Shown here: piece by piece, positions 19,479 through 28,541 of the stretch
How positions within the stretch are numbered: the first letter of the stretch is position 1
How the letters are laid out: every line of letters starts with the position of its first letter
NCBI GenBank assembly: GCA_903843705.1
Contig: CAIMQW010000057.1
Location: forward strand, 1-45,283
Direction of reading: 5' to 3'
DNA from: an uncultured Holophagaceae bacterium
Lineage (GTDB): Bacteria > Acidobacteriota > Holophagae > Holophagales > Holophagaceae
DNA: 45,283 nucleotides
The notes under the pieces: model-generated
Told to the model about the DNA's origin: nothing
Seen by the model: the letters and a program-made list of their open reading frames with translations, nothing else
Database searches by the model: none
Position numbers and translations under genes: made by a program

Positions 19479-21800
19479 TCAGGCGTAGAGCTCGACGTGG
19501 TGCGGGTTCAGGATGGCCACGGGGGGCGGGGCAGGTGCTTCTTGCCGGGCCACAGCAGCCTCCGCCAGCGTGCGTTCGCGGCTGATGGGGGCCGAAGGCG
19601 CCTCGTGGAAGGGGCGGTGCCCCTGCTGCAGATCAAAACTGCCCAGGTGGAGTCCCTGCTCCTTCAAGGCCTGCTCCAGGTGGGGCTGGCCTTCCTTGAC
19701 GGCCTGCACCGAGGCGGCCTCTGAGACCCACACCTTTGCGTGGACCTCGCCGCCCTCCACCTTGAGGTGGATGGTGACCTGGCCCAGTGCGTCCGGGTGG
19801 AGCTGCAGCTGCGCTTCCTGGGCGCCGGACTTCAGCATCCAGCGGAGGCCACCCTCTACCTGGAGGACTGGCGCGCTGGGCGGCGTGGCGGCAGGCTGCG
19901 ATGGCGCCGGCGGGGCCGCGGGAGCCGCGGGAGTGGGCCCTTCCATCGCACGCTGAGGGGTTCCCATGGCCAGGGCGGCACCGTCGAGGGTGCGGCTGGC
20001 GAGGGCTTGCAGGTCCGGGGCGGGCTTCGTTTCCACGAGGTCCGGGAGTGCGCTGCTGCCCTTGAGCGGGGCTTGGCCGGTGGGCCCTGCCGCTTCGGCG
20101 CCGGGCTGGAGCGCTGCCTTGGGCGGAAGCTGTGCCAGCGCCTGGGGCAGCTCCGCAGGCAAGCTGGGCTTGCCCGTCAGGGGCTCAGTTGTCATCGAGA
20201 GTGGGACCTTGACCGCGGGGCCAGGGGCCGGTTCCTCGGTTCCGCGAGTCCCCTTGAGGCTGATGCCCGGTCCTGCCGCGACCGCCTGCAGGAGGGCAGG
20301 GGCCGGAGCTTGAGCGGAGGTCTGTTGCGCCGGAGTCGCCTCAGGGGCAACCAGGGCCTGCGCGTCCGGGGTGGCCGCGTCGAGGGCGGGCTGCGGCGCG
20401 ATGGCCGGTGGGGCCTGGCGGATCGTGCCCTTCGCCCCGGTGGCGGCGGGCTGGCTCATCGCTGTGGCCAGGAGCTGCGCCAGCTCCTGGGGCCGAGCCG
20501 CAGGCACCAGGGGCTGGCTGGCCGTGGCTGCCGCCGGAGGTGGGGTGGTCTGCGGCGCGGGACTCGGGGCCGGTTCCTCGGCGCCGGGTGCTTCAGCGAC
20601 ACGCTGCAGGGTATCCAGCAGCGCCGGGGAGGCGCCGTCCAGGGTGCGGCTGGCGATGGCCTGCAGGTTCGGGGCGGACTTTGGCTCTGCCGGATCAAGG
20701 CTCCCTGGCGTGCCGCTCCCCTTGAGTGGCGCCTGGCCGATGGGTCCTTCCGCTTCGGTGACCTCGGGCTGGCGTGCAGGCCCAGGCTGGAGCTGCACCA
20801 GCTCCTGGGGCAGCGCGGCAGGCAGGCTGGGCTTGCCCGTCATGGGTGCTTCGGCCAGCGAGGGGGCAGCCGCGGTGACGGGGCCGGGGCTCGGTTCCCC
20901 GGTTCCGCGGGTCACCTTGAGGCTGGCGCCTGGTCCAGCCAGGCCTGTCTGAAGGAGGGCGGGGTCTGCGGACTGGGCGGAGGGCTTCGGGGCCGGAGGC
21001 TCCGGGAGGGCCGGGGCGGCAGCGGGGGCCGTCAGGGGCGGTGTGCCTGGCGGGGCCATGTCGAGTGTGGGCGGCGGCGCGTGGGTCGGCGCTGTGGTGG
21101 GAGCGGCGGTGAGCATGGCCGTGGGAGCGGCGGCCCCTGGGACCATGGACATCTGCAAGGCGCTGGGTAGGCTCGGAGGCTCAGGGAGCCCTGGGGTCGG
21201 AGGGGTCCCTGCGGGCGCGGCGGATGCCAGCCCGGGGGCTGCGGCCAGGACTGCCGGGGCGTCCATCGGGGCAGCCTTCGGGGCCGGGACGGCATCGGGA
21301 GGGAGCAGGACTGCCGGGACGGTCGCCGGGCCCTGGGGCGGTGCCTCTGCGGCCGGGGTTCGGGGGTCTGTCACCGGAGGGACAGTGGGGGGCTTGGTGG
21401 CGGCTGCCAAGGTGTCCTGGGTCGAGTTTTTGGGGTCCTTGGCCAGGGGGCTGGCCGCCTTGGCTTCCGGGGCGGGCTGCTGGGGCACTTTGGGGTTGGT
21501 GCTGAGGGGGCCTGGGGTCCCTGGTTCTGATGTGGCGGCAGGCGCTGCCCGGTGGCCGACCTCGGTGGGAGCGGATGGGGCGTCGGTGGCGGGGGCCGCC
21601 TTCCTGGCGGTGGACCGGTGAACCCTGGCTCCTGGGCCTGGGGCCGGGTCCACGGGGCTGGGCGTGGCCTGGGATTGGCTGATCTGCGCCATCAGGCCCG
21701 CAAAGTGGCCAGCGGCGGCTTCCGCGGGCTTGCCGTCCGGGCGTTCCGCCGGGGCTCGGTCAGGGAGCGCCGGGATGGCCATCGGGCTGGCAAAAGCCAT
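19479..21800 (-). CDS. fliK: Flagellar hook-length control protein FliK, extended Ala/Pro-rich, repeat-containing
   Basis: C-terminal Flg_hook-like LRWMLKSGAQEAQLQLHPDALGQVTIHLKVEGGEVHAKVWVSEAASVQAVKEGQPHLEQALKEQGLHLGSFDLQ. Located next to flgD/flgE. Confidence 0.88.
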   Translation of the reverse strand: MAFASPMAIPALPDRAPAERPDGKPAEAAAGHFAGLMAQISQSQATPSPVDPAPGPGARVHRSTARKAAPATDAPSAPTEVGHRAAPAATSEPGTPGPLSTNPKVPQQPAPEAKAASPLAKDPKNSTQDTLAAATKPPTVPPVTDPRTPAAEAPPQGPATVPAVLLPPDAVPAPKAAPMDAPAVLAAAPGLASAAPAGTPPTPGLPEPPSLPSALQMSMVPGAAAPTAMLTAAPTTAPTHAPPPTLDMAPPGTPPLTAPAAAPALPEPPAPKPSAQSADPALLQTGLAGPGASLKVTRGTGEPSPGPVTAAAPSLAEAPMTGKPSLPAALPQELVQLQPGPARQPEVTEAEGPIGQAPLKGSGTPGSLDPAEPKSAPNLQAIASRTLDGASPALLDTLQRVAEAPGAEEPAPSPAPQTTPPPAAATASQPLVPAARPQELAQLLATAMSQPAATGAKGTIRQAPPAIAPQPALDAATPDAQALVAPEATPAQQTSAQAPAPALLQAVAAGPGISLKGTRGTEEPAPGPAVKVPLSMTTEPLTGKPSLPAELPQALAQLPPKAALQPGAEAAGPTGQAPLKGSSALPDLVETKPAPDLQALASRTLDGAALAMGTPQRAMEGPTPAAPAAPPAPSQPAATPPSAPVLQVEGGLRWMLKSGAQEAQLQLHPDALGQVTIHLKVEGGEVHAKVWVSEAASVQAVKEGQPHLEQALKEQGLHLGSFDLQQGHRPFHEAPSAPISRERTLAEAAVARQEAPAPPPVAILNPHHVELYA
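19980..20945 (-). repeat. Degenerate internal repeats in fliK (about 660-bp spaced pair; likely about 330-bp ancestral unit)
   Basis: cttgagcggggcttggccggtggg (20061) vs cttgagtggcgcctggccgatggg (20721); agggtgcggctggcgagggcttgcaggtccggggcg (19987) vs agggtgcggctggcgatggcctgcaggttcggggcg (20641). Confidence 0.75.
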
Positions 21801-21838
21801 GGGAACCTCTTGTCCGGATCTTCCGGATGAGTTCTCAG

Positions 21839-21855
21839 GGCCAGGACCGTGCCGT
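21839..21855 (-). promoter_or_regulatory. Candidate sigma-54 -24/-12 element upstream of fliK
   Basis: Minus strand ACGGCACGGTCCTGGCC: GG-N10-GC preserved, GGCACG intact, about 40 bp upstream of the fliK ATG. Confidence 0.4.
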
Positions 21856-21875
21856 GGTCGTTGGGCAGAAAGGTC

Positions 21876-22415
21876 CTACAGTTCCTTGGGCTTCGACAGG
21901 CCGACGCGCTCCGACAGGCGCCCCGCGAGCTTGGCGTCCAGGGGGGCCAGCTGGTCCATGAGCTTCCCGGCTTTCTTGGGGGTCATGCCCGCCAGCAGGG
22001 CTACGGCCACTTCCATGTTCTGGCCAGCCAGCTCCTTCAGGGACTGGGCCCCGGCAGCGGGGTCCATGGCCTCGTAGGTGCGGATGATCTGGGGGTCGAT
22101 GGCGGGGCGGACCTTCAAGTTTTCCACCTTGAGCAGGGCTTCCTGTACGGCCCGCTCGCGGGCGGCCAGCTCGCCGCGGTCCTTGTCCAGCGTGGACTGG
22201 AGGGTGTTGAGGCGGTGCTCAAGCTGCCGGAGCTCGGCTTCCTTCTGGGCGATGGCCCGCTCCCGGTTCTGGAGCTGGGAGGCCAGCTCAGCGATCTTCA
22301 CGCCTTCTCCGGCGACGCCCTTGAGGTCGACCTTGGGCTCCTGGGCCGAAAGCCAGATGACGCCCGCGGACAGCGCCAGGGGCGCCGAGATCCAAAGCAG
22401 AAAGCGGGCATTCAT
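21876..22415 (-). CDS. MotE/MgtE-N-like coiled-coil flagellar protein
   Basis: Signal/TM, long coiled coil (NRERAIAQKEAELRQLEHRLNTLQSTLDKDRGELAARERAVQEA), then MDPAAGAQSLKELAGQNMEVAVALLAGMTPKKAGKLMDQLAPLDAKLAGRLSERVG. Lies between fliJ and fliK. Confidence 0.75.
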   Translation of the reverse strand: MNARFLLWISAPLALSAGVIWLSAQEPKVDLKGVAGEGVKIAELASQLQNRERAIAQKEAELRQLEHRLNTLQSTLDKDRGELAARERAVQEALLKVENLKVRPAIDPQIIRTYEAMDPAAGAQSLKELAGQNMEVAVALLAGMTPKKAGKLMDQLAPLDAKLAGRLSERVGLSKPKEL

Positions 22416-22431
22416 AGGAGCTCCTTCATGG

Positions 22432-22881
22432 TCAGGCGCTGCGGGGCTGGTGCCGGAGGATGGCCAGCTCGTCCAGCTCCAGGGCCTCCCGGAGCTGCTG
22501 CTCGCGCTGGTGCTCGAGGGCGCGGCGTTCCTTGAGGCGGACAAGCATCAGGTGGTTCCGGTGGGCGAGGGTCAGGGCTTCCCGCTCCTCGGCCACCTTG
22601 GCGACGGCGACCCGGAGGCGCTCGTAGCCTTCCAGCTGCCGGCGCTCCAGGACGACCAGGAAGCGCTCGCCATCCCGCCAGAGGGTCAGGTCCAGCACCT
22701 GTCCCGCGGCCTGACGGCGGGCTTCGAAGAGGGCCCGGCGCTGGTCCGCCAGGGCCTCGAGTTCCATCCGGATGTCCCGCTCGGCCTGGAGGGCCCGGGC
22801 CAGGGCGCGCTGGGCCTCACGCTCCAGGGCCTCCCGAAGCTTGCGCAGGGGCTCGAGCCGGAAGCGGAACCGGGCGGCCAT
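22432..22881 (-). CDS. fliJ: Flagellar export chaperone FliJ
   Basis: FRFRLEPLRKLREALEREAQRALARALQAERD..., coiled coil, directly after fliI. Confidence 0.85.
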   Translation of the reverse strand: MAARFRFRLEPLRKLREALEREAQRALARALQAERDIRMELEALADQRRALFEARRQAAGQVLDLTLWRDGERFLVVLERRQLEGYERLRVAVAKVAEEREALTLAHRNHLMLVRLKERRALEHQREQQLREALELDELAILRHQPRSA

Positions 22882-24242
22882 CAGGCTGGCGCCTTCAGGA
22901 AGGGCGTGAGGTCGATGCCAAAGATCTGGCCCATGGCGAGCATGGCCTGACGGTGGTCAGAGCTTTCGGCTGTGGCCTGCCGGAGGAAGGACTGAATGGA
23001 GGCCTGGAACTGGATGGCCTGGTCGATGGCCGTGCTGGAGCCCTTGGTGTAGGCCCCGATCTGGATCAGGTCCTCGGCGTCCTGGTAGGTGGCCATGAGG
23101 TCGCGGAGCTTGCTGGCCAGCTGCTTCTGCTCCGGCGGCGCCAGGGCACTGAAGAGGCGGGAGAGGCTGGAGAGGACGTCGATGGCGGGGAAGTGATTCT
23201 TGGACGCCAGCTTCCGGGAGAGCACCACGTGGCCGTCGAGGATGCCGCGCACGGCGTCGCTGATGGGCTCGTTCAGGTCGTCACCCTCCACCAGCACGGT
23301 GTAGATGCCGGTGATGGAGCCCATCCCCTCGAAGGTGCCGGCCCGCTCCATGAGCCGGGGCAGCAGGGCGAACACTGAGGGCGTGTAGCCCCGGGAGCTG
23401 GGCGGCTCACCCGCGCTGAGTCCCACCTCCCGCTGGGCCATGGCGAAGCGGGTGACGCTGTCCATCATTAGCAGGACGTCCTTGCCCTGGCGCATGAAGT
23501 ACTCGGCAACAGTGGTGCCGGCCATGGCGCAGCGCAGGCGCAGCAGAGGCGTCTGGTCGCCGGTGGAAACCACCACCACGCTGCGGCGCAAGCCCTCGAC
23601 ACCCAGGTCGTTCTCGATGAACTCGCGGAGCTCGCGGCCCCGCTCTCCCACCAGCGTGATGACGTTGACCTCGGCGGCGGTGTTGCGGGCCACCATGCCG
23701 AGCAGGGTGGACTTGCCCACGCCGGAGCCCGAGAAGATGCCCACCCGCTGGCCCTTGCCGAGGGTGAGCAGCCCATCCACGGCCCGCACGCCGGTGGAGA
23801 GCACCTGGTCGATGCGCTTCCGCCGCATGGGATTGGGGGGCGGCCCCTGGAGGGGCAGGTGGGCGGTGGCCTCGATGGGGGGGCCGCCGTCCAGGGGCCG
23901 GCCTAGGGGGTCGATGACCCGGCCCAGCAACTCGTCCGCCACGGGCAGCTCGGGCTGGTGGCCGGTGCCTTCCACCCACAGTCCCGGCCGGATGCCCTCG
24001 GTCTGCTCGATGGGCATGAGTAGCACACGCTGGCCGGAGAAGCCTACCACTTCTGCATGGAAGAGGCGGGGCTGGCCGACCGCGTCGGTGCCGTGAATGA
24101 GCATCTGCTCACCCACGGAGCACTCGGGACCCATGCTCTCGACCACGAGGCCCACCACCTTCGTGACCCGGCCCATCCAGTCGCCCTTCGGCAGGCCCGG
24201 AAGGCGGGCCGCCAGGGCGGCGGGATCCAGCACCGTGTTCAC
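22881..24242 (-). CDS. fliI: Flagellum-specific ATPase FliI
   Basis: GKGQRVGIFSGSGVGKSTLLGMVARNTAAEVNVITLVGERGRELREFIENDLG; LLMMDSVTRFAMAQREVGLSAGEPPSSRGYTPSVF. Confidence 0.97.
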   Translation of the reverse strand: MNTVLDPAALAARLPGLPKGDWMGRVTKVVGLVVESMGPECSVGEQMLIHGTDAVGQPRLFHAEVVGFSGQRVLLMPIEQTEGIRPGLWVEGTGHQPELPVADELLGRVIDPLGRPLDGGPPIEATAHLPLQGPPPNPMRRKRIDQVLSTGVRAVDGLLTLGKGQRVGIFSGSGVGKSTLLGMVARNTAAEVNVITLVGERGRELREFIENDLGVEGLRRSVVVVSTGDQTPLLRLRCAMAGTTVAEYFMRQGKDVLLMMDSVTRFAMAQREVGLSAGEPPSSRGYTPSVFALLPRLMERAGTFEGMGSITGIYTVLVEGDDLNEPISDAVRGILDGHVVLSRKLASKNHFPAIDVLSSLSRLFSALAPPEQKQLASKLRDLMATYQDAEDLIQIGAYTKGSSTAIDQAIQFQASIQSFLRQATAESSDHRQAMLAMGQIFGIDLTPFLKAPA

Positions 24243-24970
24243 AGCGTGCCACCTTCCCGCAGCTGGGCTATGAGCTTCATGAGCGCCTCCCGGCGGCGCT
24301 CGAGGGTGCCATTGAAGATGCCCTGGGGGGCCTCGATGCGGAGGCTGCCCCGGGAGAGGCCGCCCTCGCTCAGGAGGGCCAGGCCGGTGTGATCGGAGAA
24401 CTGGTCGCCGAGCTGCTCGAGGTCTGCCGGATTGAGGAAGATCTGCATGGGCATCTCACCGTCCCGGCGGCCCCGGGGAAGCGGGAACGGCAGCTCATCG
24501 AGAACCCGGTCCATCATGGCCTTGACGGCCCCCGGCGCCTGCTCGATCTGCTGCACAGCAAGGTGCTCGCCGACGGCCAGGGCCAGCGCGATCAGTTGCT
24601 CATCCAGGGTCGCCTGGAGGGTGACCGAGACCCCGGCCAGCTCTACCAGATGTGCTTCCAGGCGCTGCATGTAGGTCTTGTACTGGCTCTCGCCGAAGGC
24701 GCGCCCCTCGGTCTCGCCGGCAGCGAAGCCCTCCTCGTAGGCGTGGCGGGCGATTTCCTGGGCCTGGCGCTCCGCCTCCTGGAGCCGATCGACGATGCGC
24801 TCCTCGATGGGCACATCCGAAGCGGCGTAGTCGCCCAGCTCCGAGGACACGGAGCCGTCTCCCTCCTCGAAGGAGCCCTGGGACTGGAGGGCGTCCACGG
24901 GAAAATACGGGAAGGCCCCCAGGCGCGTGTCCTGGAGGTCTTCGGCCCGGATGAAGCCCCTAGTGGCCAT
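24239..24970 (-). CDS. fliH: Flagellar assembly protein FliH
   Basis: Glu/Gln-rich, FliH-like C-terminal region (LIALALAVGEHLAVQQIEQAPGAVKAMMDRVLDELP...) between fliG and fliI. ATGA overlap with fliI. Confidence 0.85.
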   Translation of the reverse strand: MATRGFIRAEDLQDTRLGAFPYFPVDALQSQGSFEEGDGSVSSELGDYAASDVPIEERIVDRLQEAERQAQEIARHAYEEGFAAGETEGRAFGESQYKTYMQRLEAHLVELAGVSVTLQATLDEQLIALALAVGEHLAVQQIEQAPGAVKAMMDRVLDELPFPLPRGRRDGEMPMQIFLNPADLEQLGDQFSDHTGLALLSEGGLSRGSLRIEAPQGIFNGTLERRREALMKLIAQLREGGTL

Positions 24971-24987
24971 GGTGGCGCCCTCGATCG

Positions 24988-25992
24988 CTAGGTGACATAG
25001 TCCTCGCCTCCGCCGCCGCCGATCGCGATGACGCCTTCCTCCTCGAGCTGACGGACGATCTCCACCACCTCGTGCTGGGACTTCTCCACGTCCTTGAGCT
25101 TCACTGGGCCCATGAACTCCATCTCCTCCTTCATAAGCTCCACGGCGCGGCTGGACATGTTCCGGTAGAACTGGTTCTGCAGCTCCTCGCTGGTGCCCTT
25201 CAGAGCGATTGTGAGGGTCTTCTTGTCGGCCCGCTTCAGGATCTCGGTGATGCCGTTGTCATCGATCAGCAGGATGTCATCGAAGACGAACATGAGATCG
25301 CGGATGCTGGCGGCCAGCTGCGGGTTCTCGGTCTCGATCTTCTCCAGCACGGCGCGGCCCGTGTTCCGGTCCATGCGGTTGAAGAGTTCCGCCACGGCTC
25401 GGACGCCGCCGTAGGCCTCGGTGGCAAACGATCCCAGGGCCTCCAGCTTCTGCTCGAGGATGAGGCTGATGCGGCGCACCACCTCGGGGCTGATCTCCTG
25501 GAGGCTGGCCATACGCATGGCCACGTCGCTGCGTAGCACCTCGGGCAGGCTGGAGATGAGCTCCGCCGCCTGGGAGGCGTTCAGGTGGGCGAGGATCAGC
25601 GCGATGGTCTGGGGGTGCTCGTTCTGGATGAACTTGGACAGCTGCTGGGGGTTGGCGCGCTCCAGGCTGGTGAAACCGGCACTGGATTCCAGGGCCTTCA
25701 CCAAGCGGTCGATGATCTTGCGCGCCACTTCCGGCCCCACGGACTTGATGAGCAGCTTCTTGGCGTACTCGATGCCACCCTGGCTGATGTAGCTGCGGGC
25801 CTGGGTCATGGTGTGGAACTCTTCCATGACTTCCTCGGCCACCTCCGGCTGTACGTGCTTGGTGATGGCGATCTCGCGGGAGATTGTCTGGATCTCGTCC
25901 TCTTCGAGGTACTTGAAGATGTTGGCGGCGGTCTCGTCCCCGAGGGTGACCATGAGCACCGCGGCCTTCTGCATGCCTGTGAGTTTGGCCAT
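24988..25992 (-). CDS. fliG: Flagellar motor switch protein FliG
   Basis: LTGMQKAAVLMVTLGDETAANIFKYLEEDEIQTISREIA; HPQTIALILAHLNASQAAELISSLPE; MFVFDDILLIDDNGITEILKRADKKTLTIALKG. Confidence 0.97.
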   Translation of the reverse strand: MAKLTGMQKAAVLMVTLGDETAANIFKYLEEDEIQTISREIAITKHVQPEVAEEVMEEFHTMTQARSYISQGGIEYAKKLLIKSVGPEVARKIIDRLVKALESSAGFTSLERANPQQLSKFIQNEHPQTIALILAHLNASQAAELISSLPEVLRSDVAMRMASLQEISPEVVRRISLILEQKLEALGSFATEAYGGVRAVAELFNRMDRNTGRAVLEKIETENPQLAASIRDLMFVFDDILLIDDNGITEILKRADKKTLTIALKGTSEELQNQFYRNMSSRAVELMKEEMEFMGPVKLKDVEKSQHEVVEIVRQLEEEGVIAIGGGGGEDYVT

Positions 25993-25994
25993 GG

Positions 25995-27677
25995 CTACCG
26001 TCCTTCCTCAAGCAGCCAGGAGCGCACCAGGGAGGCGATGGTCTCCGGGTCCTCGTGGGAGCCTTCCTGGAGGCGCTTCTTGATGAGCTCGCGCCGCCGG
26101 GCTTCGGGAGCGCTGAAGGCCGCGTCGGCGTTCAGTTCGGCCTCGATCTCCGACTCGATCTCGGACATGGACTTCACCTGGACGGGCTTGCGAGTGGAGC
26201 CGCCGCCGGACATGCCACTCTCGCCGCCATCGGCGCTGGCGACCCGCATGGGGGAGGGCCGGTTGATGGCCGCGGAGAGGCGCTTCAGCATGGGCATGAT
26301 GAGCATGAAGAAGACCGCCAGGCCCAGGATCCCGTAGATGACGCTCGGTGCGAACTGGCGGACCAGATCCACCCAGAACTGTTTCTTGGCCTCGGCCTCC
26401 TCCTTGGGATTCGTCTGGAGGGTGGCAAAGGCCATGTTCTCGACGGTGAGCTCGTCGCCCCGCTTGGTCTGGATGCCGACGGCCGCGGAGACCTGGTCGC
26501 GGATCTTCTTGAGCTCGTCCGCAGAGCGGGGCGTCAGCTTCAGCACGGGCTCGCCCTTGGGGTCCTTCTCCCAGGCGCTGTTGTGGTCCACGATCACCGC
26601 CAGGGTGACGCGCTTCACAGAGCCTGTGGCCTGGTCGATGGCGCGGACGGTCTTGGAGATCTCGAAATTGGTGGTGGTCTCCTTCTTGTCGCTGGTCTCC
26701 AGCGCGCTCGAGGAGGCCCCCGCGTTGGCCGGGGCCACGTTGCTGGGAGTGCCCGGGACGCCGCCGCCGCCCTCGCGCTTCTGGACCTTCTCGTCCTTCT
26801 GCTGGACGCTGCGCTCCACCTGACCTTGGGGATCGAACCTTTCCTCGTTGATCTTCACCTTGTCGAAGTCCAGGTCCACGTGGGCCGTGGCCCGCACCTT
26901 GCCGAGGCCGACCACCGGCTCGAGCAGGTCCGTGACGCGGCGGACCAGGTGGTCCTCCTCTTCGCGGGCCACCTTCTTCTGGGCGTCGCTTGCCCCCACC
27001 ATGGGATCCCGGCCGGTCCGGGAGAGGATCCGGCTGTGCTGGTCGATGATCACCACCTGATCGGGCTTCAGGCCTTCCACGCTGGCGGCCACCAAGTTCA
27101 CGATGGCCTGGGTGTTCTCGTCGGGCAGGATGCGGGAGCCGCGAAGCTTGAGCAGCACGCTGGCCTTGGCGTCCTCCTTGTCGGTGAGGAAGGGACTGTC
27201 GTTGGAGGGGGTGATGTGGACCGTGGCCTCGCTGACCTGCTGGAGGCTCATGATCGTCTTGGCCAGCTGGGCCTCCATGGCCCGGCGGTGGATCACCTTC
27301 TGGGAGAAGTCCGTGGTGCCGAGGCCGGCGTTCTCGAGCTTCTCAAAGCCGAGCTTGTCCCCTGTCAGCAGGCCGTCACCGGCGAACTTGAGCCGGAGCG
27401 ACCCCACCTTGCTCTCAGGTACCAGGATCGAGCGCTGGTCAGAGCTGAGCTCATAGGGGACCTGCATCTTGTCCAGTTGGGCCACGATGGAACTGGCCTC
27501 CGAGGGGGAGATGTTGGAGGCAAGGACCCCCTTGGTCTCCTGTCCGGCCCAGATGCCCAGGCCCGCCAGGGCCAGGAGAACTGTCATGGAAATGGCGATG
27601 ACCATGACGCGCTGGGTGGAGCTCATGCTCCGGAAAGCGCTGGTCAGTTGTTCAGCGAGGTTCGTTTCCCCGGCCAT
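25995..27677 (-). CDS. fliF: Flagellar MS-ring protein FliF
   Basis: LASNISPSEASSIVAQLDKMQVPYELSSDQRSILVPESKVGSLRLKFAGDGL; VGLGKVRATAHVDLDFDKVKINEERFDPQGQVERSVQQKDEK. Confidence 0.97.
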   Translation of the reverse strand: MAGETNLAEQLTSAFRSMSSTQRVMVIAISMTVLLALAGLGIWAGQETKGVLASNISPSEASSIVAQLDKMQVPYELSSDQRSILVPESKVGSLRLKFAGDGLLTGDKLGFEKLENAGLGTTDFSQKVIHRRAMEAQLAKTIMSLQQVSEATVHITPSNDSPFLTDKEDAKASVLLKLRGSRILPDENTQAIVNLVAASVEGLKPDQVVIIDQHSRILSRTGRDPMVGASDAQKKVAREEEDHLVRRVTDLLEPVVGLGKVRATAHVDLDFDKVKINEERFDPQGQVERSVQQKDEKVQKREGGGGVPGTPSNVAPANAGASSSALETSDKKETTTNFEISKTVRAIDQATGSVKRVTLAVIVDHNSAWEKDPKGEPVLKLTPRSADELKKIRDQVSAAVGIQTKRGDELTVENMAFATLQTNPKEEAEAKKQFWVDLVRQFAPSVIYGILGLAVFFMLIMPMLKRLSAAINRPSPMRVASADGGESGMSGGGSTRKPVQVKSMSEIESEIEAELNADAAFSAPEARRRELIKKRLQEGSHEDPETIASLVRSWLLEEGR

Positions 27678-27726
27678 AGGCGTTCCTCAGTCAGGGGTGA
27701 GGCCGCGCCGGGAAGCTCGGCCTGCG

Positions 27727-28047
27727 CTACATCTGCATGCGCATGACCTCGCGGTAGGCATCGATCAATTTCGACCGAACGGCCATCATCATCTGGAAGC
27801 TAAGATCGGCCTTCTGGACAGCCAGCATGGCCGTGTGCATGTCTGCACTCTCCCCTGTCATCAAGTTCCGTGCCTCCTCCTCGGACTGTGCGGAAGCCTG
27901 GTTCACTTCCTGGAGCGCCTGCTTCAGCAAATCGCCGAAAGCAACCCCTCCCTCAGAGCCCGCAGCGCCGCTGCCCTGGCCGGATTTGGGGGATCCGGAC
28001 ACGGGGCTGAGGGGGGCCATCTGGGGGATGTTCAGGAGTGGGTCCAT
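27727..28047 (-). CDS. fliE: Flagellar hook-basal body protein FliE
   Basis: FGDLLKQALQEVNQASAQSEEEARNLMTGESADMHTAMLAVQKADLSFQMMMAVRSKLIDAYREVMRMQM. Confidence 0.95.
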   Translation of the reverse strand: MDPLLNIPQMAPLSPVSGSPKSGQGSGAAGSEGGVAFGDLLKQALQEVNQASAQSEEEARNLMTGESADMHTAMLAVQKADLSFQMMMAVRSKLIDAYREVMRMQM

Positions 28048-28121
28048 GGGGTCAACTCGGGGAAGGGCCTTTCACACGATCGGTCGGGGGAGGGGGTAGG
28101 GCAAGTCGAAATTCCGACAGG

Positions 28122-28541
28122 TTACTGGACGCGGAGGATGTCGAGGGCGGAACTGGCCATGGCTTTGGCGGCCCGGACCACGGCGATGTTTGCCTCGTAG
28201 GCCCGACTGGCCTCGGTGAGGTTCACCATCTCCTCGACCGAATTGACGTTGGGGTAGCTCACCACGCCGTCGGGGTCGGCGTCCGGGTGGCCGGGTTCGT
28301 ACCGGGTTAGGAAGGGCTCCTGGCTGGTCCTTACCCCCGCGACGCGAACGCCAGCGTTGGCCAGGGCGCCCTCAAAGCCTAGGTCTTGGGAGGCGAAGAT
28401 CGCATCCTTGCGGCGGTAGGGGCCGCCTTCCTTGGTGCGGGTGGTCTCGCTGTTGGCGATGTTGGCGGCGATAAGCTGGACCCGGAGCCGCTGGGCGGCC
28501 ATGCCTGTGCTGGCGATATCGAGGATCTGCCTGATGCTCAT
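28122..28541 (-). CDS. flgC: Flagellar basal-body rod protein FlgC
   Basis: ILDIASTGMAAQRLRVQLIAANIANSETTRTKEGGPYRRKDAIF; YPNVNSVEEMVNLTEASRAYEANIAVVRAAKAMASSALDILRVQ. Confidence 0.96.
   Translation of the reverse strand: MSIRQILDIASTGMAAQRLRVQLIAANIANSETTRTKEGGPYRRKDAIFASQDLGFEGALANAGVRVAGVRTSQEPFLTRYEPGHPDADPDGVVSYPNVNSVEEMVNLTEASRAYEANIAVVRAAKAMASSALDILRVQ

Noticed and set aside
26055-27746. 563-aa plus-strand ORF antisense to fliF
   Set aside because: Shadow ORF opposite fliF with no recognisable domain.
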